A stretch of 64,000 nt of DNA from DATCMH01 sp036563505 (GTDB lineage Bacteria > Pseudomonadota > Alphaproteobacteria > Rhizobiales > Beijerinckiaceae), in the NCBI GenBank assembly GCA_036563505.1, contig DATCMH010000002.1:124001-188000 (forward strand), given 5' to 3'. Made by a program: the position numbers and the translations under genes. Position 1 is the first letter of the stretch. Every line of letters begins with the position of its first letter. A model generated the notes under the pieces. That model was not told the origin of the DNA, ran no database searches, and saw only the letters and a program-made list of their open reading frames with translations. Positions 41,595 to 50,592 of this stretch are shown here, one piece after another.

Positions 41595-41973
41595 GGGGTG
41601 GCTCCGGGAAGGGTCGGAGCGTTGTGGCGGGAAGGCGGGCGGCGCGCAATCGGGGGAGGTCGAGCTCGTCCTCCCCCGCCTCTGTCATGGCCGGGCTTGA
41701 CCCGGCCATCTCGGTTGCTTGCACTCGGGCCTTCACGCCGAGGTTCGCGGGTCGAGCCCGCGAACGACATCACTGATGGTCTGATCCGCTCGGGTCTACG
41801 CCCAGCACCCCTCATCCGCCCCTTGCTGACGCAAGGGGCACCCTCTCCCGCTGAAGGGGAGAAGGTGGAGCGCGACCCTCTCCCCTTCAGCGGGAGAGGG
41901 TGGCCGGCGGAGCCGGCCGGGAGAGGGGGCGCTGTGAGAGCAGCGCTCGGCCGCAAGGCCGATCATCACTCCC
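41595..41973. repeat. Intergenic repeat cluster (families D and E)
   Basis: This 379-base gap is made of repeats. Family D (about 41683-41767) has inner hairpins ATGGCCGGGCTTGACCCGGCCAT and GTTCGCGGGTCGAGCCCGCGAAC. Family E (about 41805-41942) contains a perfect 22-bp inverted repeat (41841-41862 with 41879-41900, CCCTCTCCCG start). A related cluster lies at 50593-50921, with the D unit inverted. No ORF or RNA gene is seen. Confidence 0.85.
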
Positions 41974-42339
41974 CTACTCTGCGAATTCCTCGATCGCGTC
42001 GACCTGGTTCGGATAGAAGGCCAGGTGCCCCGCGATCGCCGCCACGCCAGGAAACGGGCTCTCGTAGCTCCACACCGCGTTGCGGCGCTCGAGGCCGCCG
42101 GCGGTGAGCGTGTAGTAGGAGGCGTCGCCCTTGTAGGGGCAATGCGTCCGGTGGTCGGTGCGCTCGAAAAGATCCATCTGCGCGTCCTCCCGCGGGATGT
42201 ATTGGACGGGCGGAAGACTAGCCTCGCGCAGGGTCTTGGCCCGGGTGGTCTCGGCCACGATGAAGCCGCCGAGTACCACGCGGACGCGGTGCGGGTTGTC
42301 CGTGATGGTGATGGGATGGTCGGGGCTGCCTTGGGTCAC
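41974..42339 (-). CDS. DUF427 family protein
   Basis: The 121-residue protein fits DUF427: a ITITDNPHRVRVVLGGFIVAETTRA start, a central YIPREDAQMDLFERTDHRTHCPYKG block with conserved Cys and Lys, and an AVWSYESPFP block. The function of the family is unknown; it is a compact beta-rich protein. It lies 38 bases downstream of a methyltransferase gene on the same strand and may be cotranscribed with it. Confidence 0.93.
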   Translation of the reverse strand: MTQGSPDHPITITDNPHRVRVVLGGFIVAETTRAKTLREASLPPVQYIPREDAQMDLFERTDHRTHCPYKGDASYYTLTAGGLERRNAVWSYESPFPGVAAIAGHLAFYPNQVDAIEEFAE

Positions 42340-42377
42340 GGGACATCTCCTCGGGCGCTGTCGGGTACGAAGAACGA

Positions 42378-43238
42378 TCAGCCGAGCTCCTTGGTGCCGA
42401 GCGCGTCGGCGAGGCGCGTCTTAGCTGAGCCGGGGCGAAGGGGTTTCTGCTGGCTCTCGTGCGGCGCCCAGCCGGAGAGCCAGATGATCTCGAAGGTGGC
42501 GCGCAAGCGCCCGTCCGGATCGGCGAAACGCTCGGCGTAGAGGCGGGCCGCGCGCATCAGGGTCTCGCGGCGCAAGGGCGCGCGGCGGCGGTCGGCGAGC
42601 GCGTTAGCGAGGCCCATGGCGCGTAAGTCCCTGAACAGGGCGAACGGGTCGGCGTAGCGCACGGTCACCGGTTCGATGTCCGTCACGGGCAAGGCGAAGC
42701 CCGCCCGCTGCAGGAGCCCGCCGAGGTCGCGCACGTCGGCGAACGGGGCGACGCGGGGGCTCACCCCGCCCTCAACCTCGGCCTCGGCTTCCGTGAAGGC
42801 CTGGCGCAGTTCGGTCAGCGTCGCGCCGCCGTAGAGGCAGCCGAGGAAGAGCCCGTCGGGCTTCAGGACGCGGCGCAACTGGATCAGGGCACCGGGCAGA
42901 TCGTTCACGCCCTGAAGGGACAGGAGCGAGACCGCGAGGTCGAAGCGCTCCGGCGCGAAGGGCAGCGCCTCCTCGTCGCCGACGATCGCGCCGGGCTCCG
43001 GCACGGGGGCGAGGCGCACGACCTGCTCGGCCCGGCCGAGGCGGATCAGGCGCTCCGCCGCGAGGGGCGTCGGCGTACCGACATCAAGCGCCAGGGGAAA
43101 GGCGCGCAGCACCGTCGCCAGTCGCTCCTCGAGGTCGTCCAGGGCCCGGGCGAGGAGGAACTCCGCGAAGCCTTCCCGCCGCGCCCGGGCGAGGCGGGCA
43201 CGCACCAGGGCGCGGTCGAAGACGCGGGGGACGCTCAT
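42378..43238 (-). CDS. NDUFAF5/BioC-like SAM-dependent protein
   Basis: The 286-residue protein starts MSVPRVFDRALVRARLARA, like the alphaproteobacterial NDUFAF5 homologues. It has a degenerate motif I (ALDVGTPTPL in place of a GxGxG loop), a LSLQGVNDLPGAL segment and a LFLGCLYGGATL strand. In mitochondria NDUFAF5 hydroxylates an arginine of complex I subunit NDUFS7. A role in respiratory complex I assembly is inferred; BioC (biotin synthesis) is the main alternative. Confidence 0.8.
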   Translation of the reverse strand: MSVPRVFDRALVRARLARARREGFAEFLLARALDDLEERLATVLRAFPLALDVGTPTPLAAERLIRLGRAEQVVRLAPVPEPGAIVGDEEALPFAPERFDLAVSLLSLQGVNDLPGALIQLRRVLKPDGLFLGCLYGGATLTELRQAFTEAEAEVEGGVSPRVAPFADVRDLGGLLQRAGFALPVTDIEPVTVRYADPFALFRDLRAMGLANALADRRRAPLRRETLMRAARLYAERFADPDGRLRATFEIIWLSGWAPHESQQKPLRPGSAKTRLADALGTKELG

Positions 43239-43308
43239 GAAGCACGACGATCCGTTGGCCGCCGCATATGGCGCCGGCCCGGAGGCGGGCCAAGGGGTGA
43301 GAGCAGGC

Positions 43309-44445
43309 TCAGTCCGCGGGGAGGCGCCGTCGACCCCGGGTCAGACCCGTCGGACCGACGAGATCCGCCCCCCAGAGCGCGTCGAGGCGATCGAGGAGGT
43401 TGTCGGCCTCCGCAACTCCGACCTCCGCGAGAGCGCGATCGAGCCGGCGCCCAGGGCCGCTCAAGCCCCAATCCGCCCGGACCGCGGCGAGCGTGTCGAG
43501 GGCCGCGTCGAGCCCAGCAGCGCGGGCGAGCACCGCGACACCCCGCGCCCGTCCACCCGTCATCAAGTTGAGAACGAGGCCGACCGGGCGCTCGAGATCT
43601 CGAGCGACGATGCCGGCCGCTTCGACGAGCCGCCGCTCCTCGATCAGGCCCGCCGCCGCCTCGTCCAGGCTGACGGCCTCCATGTCGACGAGGCGGCGCA
43701 CCCCGTCGGGCGTAAGCGGTAAGGTGCCGCCCCGAACCTGCGCCACCAGGGCGCCCTGCGCCTCGCGCACGGCCTCCATCACCTCGCCCTCGCCGTAGCG
43801 CCAGCCGGCCGCTATAGCGCGCGCCCGCTCGTCGGGGGTCAGCGCTGGCCAGAGCTGATCGAGGACCGCCTCGGGCAGGTCGCCGCGGGCGATGAGCAGG
43901 GCGCGCAGCGACCGGTCCGGATCGCCCGCGAGATGGGCGAGGCGGCCTGCCGAGAAGCGCGCGGAGGGGTTGGCGAGCGCTAGCAGGATCGCTTCCCGGT
44001 CGCCGCGTAAGGCGAGGAGCTCGGTGGCATCCTCCGTCAGCCCTGGGCGCTGGGCTGCCGCTCGCAGATGGGCGGGGCTCGCCTCCCTCAACAGGCCGAC
44101 GAGATCGGCCCCGCTAAGCGAACGCGCCTGCGTCAGGACCGGGCGGGCCACGGTGAGAGGGCCTCGGGCCAGGGCGAGAAGCGCCCCCCGAGGCGCGTCT
44201 TCGCTCGCGGAAAGAAGCGTCGCGGCCTCGCCCGCGGCCTCGGGCGAGGCGCGCTCCAGGACGGCGAGGAGGAGGGTTTCGCTCTCGCGGCGCTGCGCCG
44301 GGCTCATCTCGCGGCCGCGCTCGGTGACGAGCCGAGCGAGCGCGCGCAATGCCGCATCGGCGGAGGCGCTCGCGTTCCGGCCGCTCTCCGCATGCCCTGC
44401 CCCGAACACCCCGCCTCGTCCTCCGCCTCGTTGCAGCAGCCTCAC
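43309..44445 (-). CDS. DUF2336 family protein
   Basis: A helix-rich protein of about 378 residues if GTG 44445 is the start (GTG 44505 would add 20 residues; neither has a clear ribosome binding site). The middle repeats short helix pairs rich in Ala, Arg and Leu: LGDREAILLALANPSARFS, then LAGDPDRSLRALLIARGDLPE and QLWPALTPDERARAIAAGW. This matches the DUF2336 alpha-solenoid-like family, of unknown function and common in alphaproteobacteria. It is divergent from moaB. Confidence 0.75.
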   Translation of the reverse strand: MRLLQRGGGRGGVFGAGHAESGRNASASADAALRALARLVTERGREMSPAQRRESETLLLAVLERASPEAAGEAATLLSASEDAPRGALLALARGPLTVARPVLTQARSLSGADLVGLLREASPAHLRAAAQRPGLTEDATELLALRGDREAILLALANPSARFSAGRLAHLAGDPDRSLRALLIARGDLPEAVLDQLWPALTPDERARAIAAGWRYGEGEVMEAVREAQGALVAQVRGGTLPLTPDGVRRLVDMEAVSLDEAAAGLIEERRLVEAAGIVARDLERPVGLVLNLMTGGRARGVAVLARAAGLDAALDTLAAVRADWGLSGPGRRLDRALAEVGVAEADNLLDRLDALWGADLVGPTGLTRGRRRLPAD

Positions 44446-44517
44446 GACAGCACGGCCGCGTTGACATCTCCTGAAGCGGCCGCATCTGAAGGGTTGTTCC
44501 TTCACCGCGGATCACCG

Positions 44518-45066
44518 ATGCCCGGCCTCGACGAATCCCTTTCCTTCGTGCCGCTCTCCATCGCGGTGCTCACCGTCTCCGACACGCGCCGCCTCGAGGA
44601 CGACCGCTCGGGCCAGACCCTCGTCGACCGTCTCACCACGGCCGGCCACCGCCTCGCGGACCGCGACATCGTGCCGGACGACGTCGAGGCGATCCGGGCC
44701 AAGGTGCGGGGCTGGATCGCCGATCCCGGGATCGACGTCGTCATTACGACGGGCGGCACGGGATTTACCGGCCGCGACGTGACGCCGGAGGCCCTGGAGC
44801 CCTTGTTCGAGAAGCGCATGGACGGCTTCTCGGCGGTGTTCCACCGCATCAGCTTCGACAAGATCGGCACCTCGACCCTGCAGTCGCGGGCGACGGGCGG
44901 CGTCGCGGGCGCCACCTTCATCTTCGTGCTGCCGGGCTCGCCCGGCGCCTGTAAGGACGCTTGGGACGGCATCCTCCAGGCCCAGCTCGACTACCGCCAC
45001 CGACCCTGCAACTTCGTCGAGATCATGCCGCGCCTCGACGAGCACCTGCGCCGCGGGGCGGGCTGA
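44518..45066 (+). CDS. moaB: Molybdenum cofactor biosynthesis protein B
   Basis: MoaB adenylates molybdopterin in molybdenum cofactor synthesis. From ATG 44518 it is 182 residues with the MoCF fold: the LTVSDTRRLEDDRSG start (substrate loop), TTGGTGFTGRDVTPEA at 77-92, and VLPGSPGACKDAWDGIL near the end. The frame runs upstream but without a start suited to the family. The stop lies next to the stop of the convergent glycosyltransferase gene. Confidence 0.95.
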   Translation: MPGLDESLSFVPLSIAVLTVSDTRRLEDDRSGQTLVDRLTTAGHRLADRDIVPDDVEAIRAKVRGWIADPGIDVVITTGGTGFTGRDVTPEALEPLFEKRMDGFSAVFHRISFDKIGTSTLQSRATGGVAGATFIFVLPGSPGACKDAWDGILQAQLDYRHRPCNFVEIMPRLDEHLRRGAG

Positions 45067-45552
45067 TCAGCGGTCGCGTTCGAGCCCGGCGTTGAGGCGC
45101 GCCGGGCGCGGCAGCCGGGGGCCGGCGAGCAGTCCCTTGTGGACGAGGTCGCCCGAAGCCAGCAGCCGCGGGGCGACGAGGTCCCGGACCGCGCCCGCGA
45201 GGGCAGGCCAGCCCCTTGGGCGCCGCAGGCGCGCGTAGCGACGCTCGCCGGGATGGAGAAGGAAGCGCTCGACCACGGGGATCCATCCATGCGCGGGCAC
45301 GTCGCCCGCTTCCAGGCAGAAGAGCCAGTCGCGCCGCGCCAGCGGCAGCGCTGCGCGCCAGGGCGACGCGTCGCCCGTCACCACGAAGGCGGCTCCCATC
45401 GCGTCGGCGACGCGGGCGGTTGCGGCGTCCTCACTGCGCGCCAGCACGACAGCGTCGCCGACCACGCCCTCGGCCACCCCTGAGACAAGGGCCGCGAGCG
45501 TCACCGCGAGCGCCTCAACGCCGCGTTCGGACAGGATCAGGGCCGTGATCAT
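45067..45552 (-). CDS. Short glycosyltransferase-family-2-like protein
   Basis: The 161-residue protein starts like GT2 enzymes (MITALILSERGVEALAVTLAALVSGVAEGVVGDAVVLARSED), with an early GDAS loop and a LFCLEAGDVPAHGWI block that could replace the DxD metal site. It is shorter than usual GT2 enzymes and lacks an obvious second acid, so activity is doubtful. Similar short proteins are found near moaB in relatives. The LexA-like box at 45602 lies 50 bases upstream, in the divergent intergenic gap. Confidence 0.7.
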   Translation of the reverse strand: MITALILSERGVEALAVTLAALVSGVAEGVVGDAVVLARSEDAATARVADAMGAAFVVTGDASPWRAALPLARRDWLFCLEAGDVPAHGWIPVVERFLLHPGERRYARLRRPRGWPALAGAVRDLVAPRLLASGDLVHKGLLAGPRLPRPARLNAGLERDR

Positions 45553-45601
45553 GCGGCCTGATTAGCGCGCGCCGGACCAGCCCAACATTGGACTTGCGTA
45601 T

Positions 45602-45616
45602 GTTCCTCTTTTGTTC
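45602..45616. promoter_or_regulatory. Alphaproteobacterial SOS (LexA) box
   Basis: GTTC at 45602-45605 and GTTC at 45613-45616 are spaced by seven bases, exactly the GTTCN7GTTC box bound by LexA in alphaproteobacteria (established). It lies 44 bases before the start of the PA0069-like radical SAM gene and 49 bases from the divergent glycosyltransferase start, in a stretch with TTGGAC-type promoter sequence. Confidence 0.65.
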
Positions 45617-45660
45617 TCTTGTCAGGACCGGTTTCGTCGAGGTTCGCCGAAAGCTCACCC

Positions 45661-46884
45661 ATGACCGCCCGCGCCAAACAGAGCCCCTCCCCCGCCGCCC
45701 GCACCGTCGCCCGCCCGGCGGCGCGCGACCCCGTGCGCACCAGCCGTCCGACGATTGCTGGCACCGGCGTCGACTTCTCGGACGAGGCGAGCCTCCACCA
45801 CGTACCCGACCCTGAGCGCAGGCGCGGCCGGGGCGCGGTGTCGAACCCGCCCGGCCGGTACGAGCCCGTGACGGCCGAGCGTTTCGACGATGGCTGGGGC
45901 ACGGTCCAGGAGGAGGCCCCCTTTGAGACCGAAGTGACGATCGAGAAGCCGCGCACGATCATCACGCGCAACGCGTCGCCCGACATTTCGTTCGACCAGT
46001 CGATCAACCCGTATCGCGGCTGCGAGCACGGCTGCGTCTACTGCTTCGCGCGGCCGACCCACGCCTTCCAGGGCCTCTCGCCCGGCCTCGACTTCGAGAC
46101 CAAACTCTTCGCCAAGGTCAACGCCGCCGAGCTCCTGCAAAAGGAGCTCGCCGCGCCGGGCTACGTCCCGAAAACCATTGCGCTCGGCACCAACACCGAC
46201 CCCTATCAGCCGATCGAGCGGCGCTTCCGCCTCACCCGCTCGATCCTGGAAGTGTTGGCCCGCGCCAACCACCCGGTCGGCATCGTCACGAAATCGGCGC
46301 TCGTGACGCGCGACATCGACGTCCTCACCGGATTGGCCGATCGGCAGCTTACCAAGGTGGCGGTCTCGATCACCACCCTCGACCCGGTTCTCGCCCGGCG
46401 CATGGAGCCCCGCGCGGCCACCCCCGCCAAGCGCCTCGAGACGATCCGCCGCCTGGGGGAGGCCGGCATTCCCGTCTCGGTGCTCACCGCCCCCGTGATC
46501 CCGGGGATCAACGACCACGAGATCGAGGCCATCCTGCGCGCCGCCTATCAGGCAGGTGCCCGCGAGGCGGGCTATGTGCTGCTTCGCCTGCCGCACGAAC
46601 TCAAAGATCTGATGCGCGACTGGCTCATCGAGCATTACCCCGACAAGCTGCGGCACGTGCTCTCGCTGGTGCAGGACACGCGGGGCGGAAAGGGCAAACT
46701 CTACGACGCGGCCTGGGGCGAGCGGCAGACGGGCGTCGGCCCCTTCGCCTGGATGATCGGCCGGCGCTTCGAGACGGCGGCTGAGCGCTGCGGCTATAAC
46801 GCCAAGCGCCTCAAGCTGCGCACCGATCTTTTCGTCCCGCCCGGGCGCGGGCCGGTCGCTCAGAGTCAGCTCAGCCTATTTTGA
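45661..46884 (+). CDS. PA0069-family radical SAM protein
   Basis: From ATG 45661 it is 407 residues. The iron-sulfur motif C-x3-C-x2-C is at Cys121, Cys125 and Cys128 (INPYRGCEHGCVYCFARPTH), followed by a NTDPYQPIE loop and a LTAPVIPGINDHE block. This is the PA0069-like radical SAM group, related to spore photoproduct lyase. The SOS-type box upstream fits a DNA damage role. It overlaps the convergent gtrA gene by 19 bases at its end. Confidence 0.9.
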   Translation: MTARAKQSPSPAARTVARPAARDPVRTSRPTIAGTGVDFSDEASLHHVPDPERRRGRGAVSNPPGRYEPVTAERFDDGWGTVQEEAPFETEVTIEKPRTIITRNASPDISFDQSINPYRGCEHGCVYCFARPTHAFQGLSPGLDFETKLFAKVNAAELLQKELAAPGYVPKTIALGTNTDPYQPIERRFRLTRSILEVLARANHPVGIVTKSALVTRDIDVLTGLADRQLTKVAVSITTLDPVLARRMEPRAATPAKRLETIRRLGEAGIPVSVLTAPVIPGINDHEIEAILRAAYQAGAREAGYVLLRLPHELKDLMRDWLIEHYPDKLRHVLSLVQDTRGGKGKLYDAAWGERQTGVGPFAWMIGRRFETAAERCGYNAKRLKLRTDLFVPPGRGPVAQSQLSLF

Positions 46885-47288
46885 GCGGTGCTTGCGGCCG
46901 GATCGCGGAACACGAGCCGGCTTGAACCGGCGAAGTTCACCGCGAGCCCCGCGACGGAGCCCACGGCCACCGCGAGCCAAGGACGCGCTGCGAAGAGGGC
47001 GGAGGTGGAAACGAGGAGCGTGTAGACGCCGAGATTGACGCCGCCGCCGAGCGCGTTGACCGCGACGAAGCGCGACCATTCCGCGACGAGCCCGCGCGCC
47101 GAGCGCCGCCCGGCCCCGAAGGTGTAGCGGCGGTTCGCGGCCCAGGTGAAGGTGACGGCGGCCAGGAAGGAACCGAGGCGCCCGGCGTAAAGCCCGGCCG
47201 GCGTCGCCGCGAGAAGCAGCATCAGCGTTCCGGCATCGACGAGGAAGCCGGCCGCCCCGACCAGGGCGAAGCGCAGGAAGCGGCTCAC
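46866..47288 (-). CDS. GtrA-family flippase-like membrane protein
   Basis: This is a 140-residue protein with four hydrophobic helices (about 5-30, 36-55, 75-97 and 102-122). It has the GtrA pattern LRFALVGAAGFLVDAGTLMLLL and a TFTWAANRRYTF block. GtrA-type proteins move lipid-linked sugars such as undecaprenyl-phosphate-glucose across the membrane. Its start overlaps the end of the upstream glycosyltransferase gene by 4 bases, so it is the second gene of that pair, and the pairing supports the assignment. Confidence 0.92.
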   Translation of the reverse strand: MSRFLRFALVGAAGFLVDAGTLMLLLAATPAGLYAGRLGSFLAAVTFTWAANRRYTFGAGRRSARGLVAEWSRFVAVNALGGGVNLGVYTLLVSTSALFAARPWLAVAVGSVAGLAVNFAGSSRLVFRDPAASTAQNRLS

Positions 47289-48331
47289 GCGGCGAGGCCA
47301 GACGACGTCGGGGCCGGCACGGCGGGCGTCGGGATTTCCGAGGCAAAGCCGTTGCCGGGCACGACCGCAGCCGCGCCGTCGCGATCGAGGGAGAGCGGGC
47401 CGGGAACACTGAGGTAAGCGAAGCGGCGCGCCTCGCGGCGGCTCAAACCCACGGAATCGAGGATGATCCCGGAGGTCAGCGAGAGGAAGGCCAGGAGCAC
47501 GAGACCCGTGGCGAGGATGGCGGTGGGGATCCGGGGGACGAGGCCGGTCTCGAGCCAGGTCATCACGATCGGAATGGCGAGCAGCACCGCGACGAAGGCC
47601 AGGAACCCGGCGGCGCCCGAGAAGAAGGTGAGCGGGCGCTCCTCCTTCACGAGCCGTATGATCATGCGCAGGATGCGGATGCCGTCCTTGTAGGTGGAGA
47701 GCTTGCTGAACGAGCCCTCTGGGCGCGAATAGTAGGGCGTGTCGACTTCGCCGATCGGCATGCGCAGCTCGAGGGCGTGCACGGTGAGTTCCGTCTCCGT
47801 CTCGAAACCGCGCGCCATGGCAGGAAACGACTTCACGAAGCGCCGCGACAGGACGCGGTAACCCGACAGCATGTCGGCGATGCGCTTGCCGAAAATCTGC
47901 GACACGAGGCCGGTCAGCATGGCGTTGCCGAAGCGGTGCCCGCGCCGGTAGGCGGCCTGCTCCTCGCTGATGCGGGTGGCGGTGATCATGTCGAGCCCGT
48001 CGCGCCGGAGCAGCTCGATCATCGCCGGCGCGCTCGCCGCGTCGTAGGTCGCATCGCCGTCGACCAGAACGTAGACGTCCGCCTCCACGTCCGCGAACAT
48101 GCGGCGCACCACGTGGCCCTTGCCCTGCAGGGTCTCGCGCCGGACCACGGCTCCTTGGGCGCGGGCGACTTCGCTCGTGCGATCGCGGGAGTTGTTGTCG
48201 TAGACGTAGATCGTGGCCTCAGGCAGCGCGCGCCGAAAATCCTCGACGACCCGCGACACCGAAGCTTCCTCGTTGTAGCAGGGCACGAGCACCGCGACGC
48301 GCGGGAAGCTGGACTGTCCGTTGGCGATCAT
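47285..48331 (-). CDS. Polyprenyl-phosphate glycosyltransferase (GT2, DPM1/GtrB type)
   Basis: The 348-residue protein has a GT-A catalytic domain: the VPCYNEEASVSRVV start, DNNSRDRT (45-52) and the metal-binding DGDATYD (91-97). A RFVKSFPAMARGFETETELTVHAL segment and two C-terminal membrane helices (about 240-262 and 278-300) follow. Such enzymes load a sugar onto undecaprenyl phosphate; GtrA, encoded just downstream, would flip it to the periplasm for surface glycosylation. The sugar is unknown. Confidence 0.92.
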   Translation of the reverse strand: MIANGQSSFPRVAVLVPCYNEEASVSRVVEDFRRALPEATIYVYDNNSRDRTSEVARAQGAVVRRETLQGKGHVVRRMFADVEADVYVLVDGDATYDAASAPAMIELLRRDGLDMITATRISEEQAAYRRGHRFGNAMLTGLVSQIFGKRIADMLSGYRVLSRRFVKSFPAMARGFETETELTVHALELRMPIGEVDTPYYSRPEGSFSKLSTYKDGIRILRMIIRLVKEERPLTFFSGAAGFLAFVAVLLAIPIVMTWLETGLVPRIPTAILATGLVLLAFLSLTSGIILDSVGLSRREARRFAYLSVPGPLSLDRDGAAAVVPGNGFASEIPTPAVPAPTSSGLAA

Positions 48332-48532
48332 GGTGCCCCCCTTGCCGATCCTGAGGCTTGCCCGCCGGCTTTCGCCTCGCGGGCGAACCCGGACCGCTCC
48401 GACAACGCAGTCTGAGCGGCGGCCCCCCGACGCCCGCCTCGCGCGGGCCGTCCTGGCGATGGGCCTCGTCCATACCCGCGCGACTCCGCCCTTTCAACCC
48501 AAGGCGAATCGCGCCCCGGTGCCGCAGACCTC

Positions 48533-49189
48533 ATGAGAGGGCGCGAAAGCACGCAGGTCCCGACGCGGCGCGAGGCCCGCCCCACGGCGACCCTGGCGCT
48601 GGAACAGGCACTCCGGGCCGAGGGCTTTTTCGCCATCGCCGGCGTCGACGAGGCCGGGCGCGGGCCCCTTGCTGGGCCCGTCGTCGCAGCGGCGGTGGTG
48701 CTCGACCCCGCGGCGGAGGTCGAGGGCCTGGCCGATTCTAAGACCCTGACGGCGGCGCGCCGGGGGACGCTCTACGAACTCATCCTGGCGCGGGCGGCCG
48801 CCGTCGGGATCGCGAGCGTTCCGGCCGCGGTCATCGACCGGATCAACATCCGGCAGGCGACGCTGCTCGCCATGCGCCGCGCGGTGGCGGCCTTGAGCCT
48901 TCCTCCCGATCTCGCCCTCGTCGACGGCAACGATCCGCCGGCCCTGCTTTGCCCGGTGCGGACCGTCGTGCGGGGCGACTCGCAGGTGGCCTGCATCGCG
49001 GCGGCTTCCATCGTCGCCAAAGTCGCTCGCGACCGAATCATGGACCAGGTCGATTCGGCCCACCCGGGCTACGATTTCGCGATTCACATGGGTTACGGCA
49101 CGGCCCGCCACCGCGCGGCGTTGGCGAAGCTCGGACCATGCACCCACCATCGGCGCAGTTTTGGCCCCCTAAAGGTTGACGAGACCTGA
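48533..49189 (+). CDS. rnhB: Ribonuclease HII
   Basis: RNase HII cuts RNA-DNA hybrids and removes single ribonucleotides from DNA. The 218-residue protein has the active-site motif AGVDEAGRGPLAGPVV (36-51, Asp39 and Glu40). It then shows the DSKTLT block, a LVDGN strand with another Asp, and the AAASIVAKVARDR helix. ATG 48533 gives a longer, Arg-rich lead than E. coli; this is common in alphaproteobacteria. It precedes ccrM on the same strand. Confidence 0.95.
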   Translation: MRGRESTQVPTRREARPTATLALEQALRAEGFFAIAGVDEAGRGPLAGPVVAAAVVLDPAAEVEGLADSKTLTAARRGTLYELILARAAAVGIASVPAAVIDRINIRQATLLAMRRAVAALSLPPDLALVDGNDPPALLCPVRTVVRGDSQVACIAAASIVAKVARDRIMDQVDSAHPGYDFAIHMGYGTARHRAALAKLGPCTHHRRSFGPLKVDET

Positions 49190-49347
49190 ACGGCTCGTCC
49201 CCTCGCAGCGGAATACCGCAGCGAAATCAACGACTCGGCAAAAATTGCAGCCCCAAACCGGGACGCCTTCGACGGGTCTCGGCAACACGGCCTTTACCCT
49301 AACGCCCCCATGATCCGGCCTGTCAGTTGCGTAACCGGTGATCACCC

Positions 49348-50592
49348 ATGGGTACCTCGCGTACCGGGGCCGCCGGCGCCGCCGCCCGGATTCAGGTCTC
49401 GCGTACCGGGTTGGCTGCGCCGGCGCCTCGGATGGGACGCCTCGCGCCCCTTTCCGACGTCACACCTTCGAAACCCACCTCCGGCCGCACCGGCCGCGTG
49501 GCTTTGCCCGGGCTCCTGCCCCTCGACGAGGTGCTCGTCGGGGACTGCATCGCTGCGCTGGAAAAGCTTCCGCCGGAGAGCGTCGACCTCGTTTTCGCCG
49601 ACCCGCCCTACAACCTCCAGCTCGAAGGGGCCCTCACCCGCCCCGACCATAGCCTCGTCGACGCGGTCGACGACGATTGGGACAAATTCGCGAGCTTTGC
49701 CGCCTACGACGCCTTCACCCGCGCCTGGCTCCTCGCGTGCCGCCGCGTGATGAAGAAGTCGGCGACGCTCTGGGTCATCGGCTCCTACCACAACATCTTC
49801 CGGGTCGGCGCCACGCTCCAGGATCTCGGCTTCTGGATCCTCAACGACGTGGTGTGGCGCAAGGCCAACCCGATGCCGAACTTCAAGGGCCGGCGCTTCA
49901 CTAACGCGCACGAGACCTTGATCTGGGCCTCCCGCGGGCCGGACGCGAAGGGCTATACCTTCCACTACGATGCCCTGAAGGGCGGCAACGACGACCTTCA
50001 GATGCGTTCGGACTGGTTCATCCCGCTCTGCACGGGCGAGGAGCGGCTGAAGGACGAAGCGGGCCGCAAGGTCCACCCAACCCAGAAACCCGAAGCCCTG
50101 CTGGCGCGGGTGCTGCTCTCCGCCTCGAACCCGGGCGACGTGGTGCTCGACCCGTTCTTCGGCACGGGCACGACCGGCGCGGTGGCCAAGCATCTCGGGC
50201 GGCACTTCGTCGGGATCGAGCGCGATCCCACCTACGCGGCCGCGGCCCGCTCGCGGATCGCCGCGGTGGCGCCGCTCGCCGACCCGTCCCTGGCGCTCGC
50301 GCCCGAGAAGCGCGCCGAACCACGCGTGCCCTTCCTCGCGGTGGTCGAAGCGGGCCATGTCCGGTCCGGCGAGACGCTCACCTGCGAGCGCGGCCGGCAC
50401 AGCGCGACGGTTCGCCCCGACGGAACCCTCGTCCTCGGGCCGGCCATCGGCTCGATCCACAAGATCGGCGCGCTGGCCCAAGGTCTTCCCGCCTGCAACG
50501 GCTGGACCTTCTGGCACGCGGAGCGGAACGGCAAACGCGTCGTGATCGACGCCTTCCGGGCGGAGATCCGCGCGGGGATGGGCGGGGCCTGA
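49348..50592 (+). CDS. ccrM: DNA adenine methyltransferase CcrM (GANTC)
   Basis: CcrM methylates adenine in GANTC and times cell-cycle transcription in alphaproteobacteria. The 414-residue protein closely follows the Caulobacter enzyme: DPPYNLQLEG at 85-94, WVIGSYHNIFRVG, FRNDVVWRK-like LNDVVWRKANPMPNFKG, KVHPTQKPEALL and DPFFGTGTTGA. A C-terminal domain (about 320-414) has GSIHKIGALAQ. A 50-residue N-terminal extension precedes the conserved part; ATG 49432 is a possible alternative start. A GACTC site lies 110 bases upstream. Confidence 0.95.
   Translation: MGTSRTGAAGAAARIQVSRTGLAAPAPRMGRLAPLSDVTPSKPTSGRTGRVALPGLLPLDEVLVGDCIAALEKLPPESVDLVFADPPYNLQLEGALTRPDHSLVDAVDDDWDKFASFAAYDAFTRAWLLACRRVMKKSATLWVIGSYHNIFRVGATLQDLGFWILNDVVWRKANPMPNFKGRRFTNAHETLIWASRGPDAKGYTFHYDALKGGNDDLQMRSDWFIPLCTGEERLKDEAGRKVHPTQKPEALLARVLLSASNPGDVVLDPFFGTGTTGAVAKHLGRHFVGIERDPTYAAAARSRIAAVAPLADPSLALAPEKRAEPRVPFLAVVEAGHVRSGETLTCERGRHSATVRPDGTLVLGPAIGSIHKIGALAQGLPACNGWTFWHAERNGKRVVIDAFRAEIRAGMGGA

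Noticed and set aside
49190..49347. Possible CtrA box upstream of ccrM (TTTACCCTAACG near 49292)
   Set aside because: It does not fit the TTAA-N7-TTAA consensus well enough; only one GANTC site is clear in this gap.
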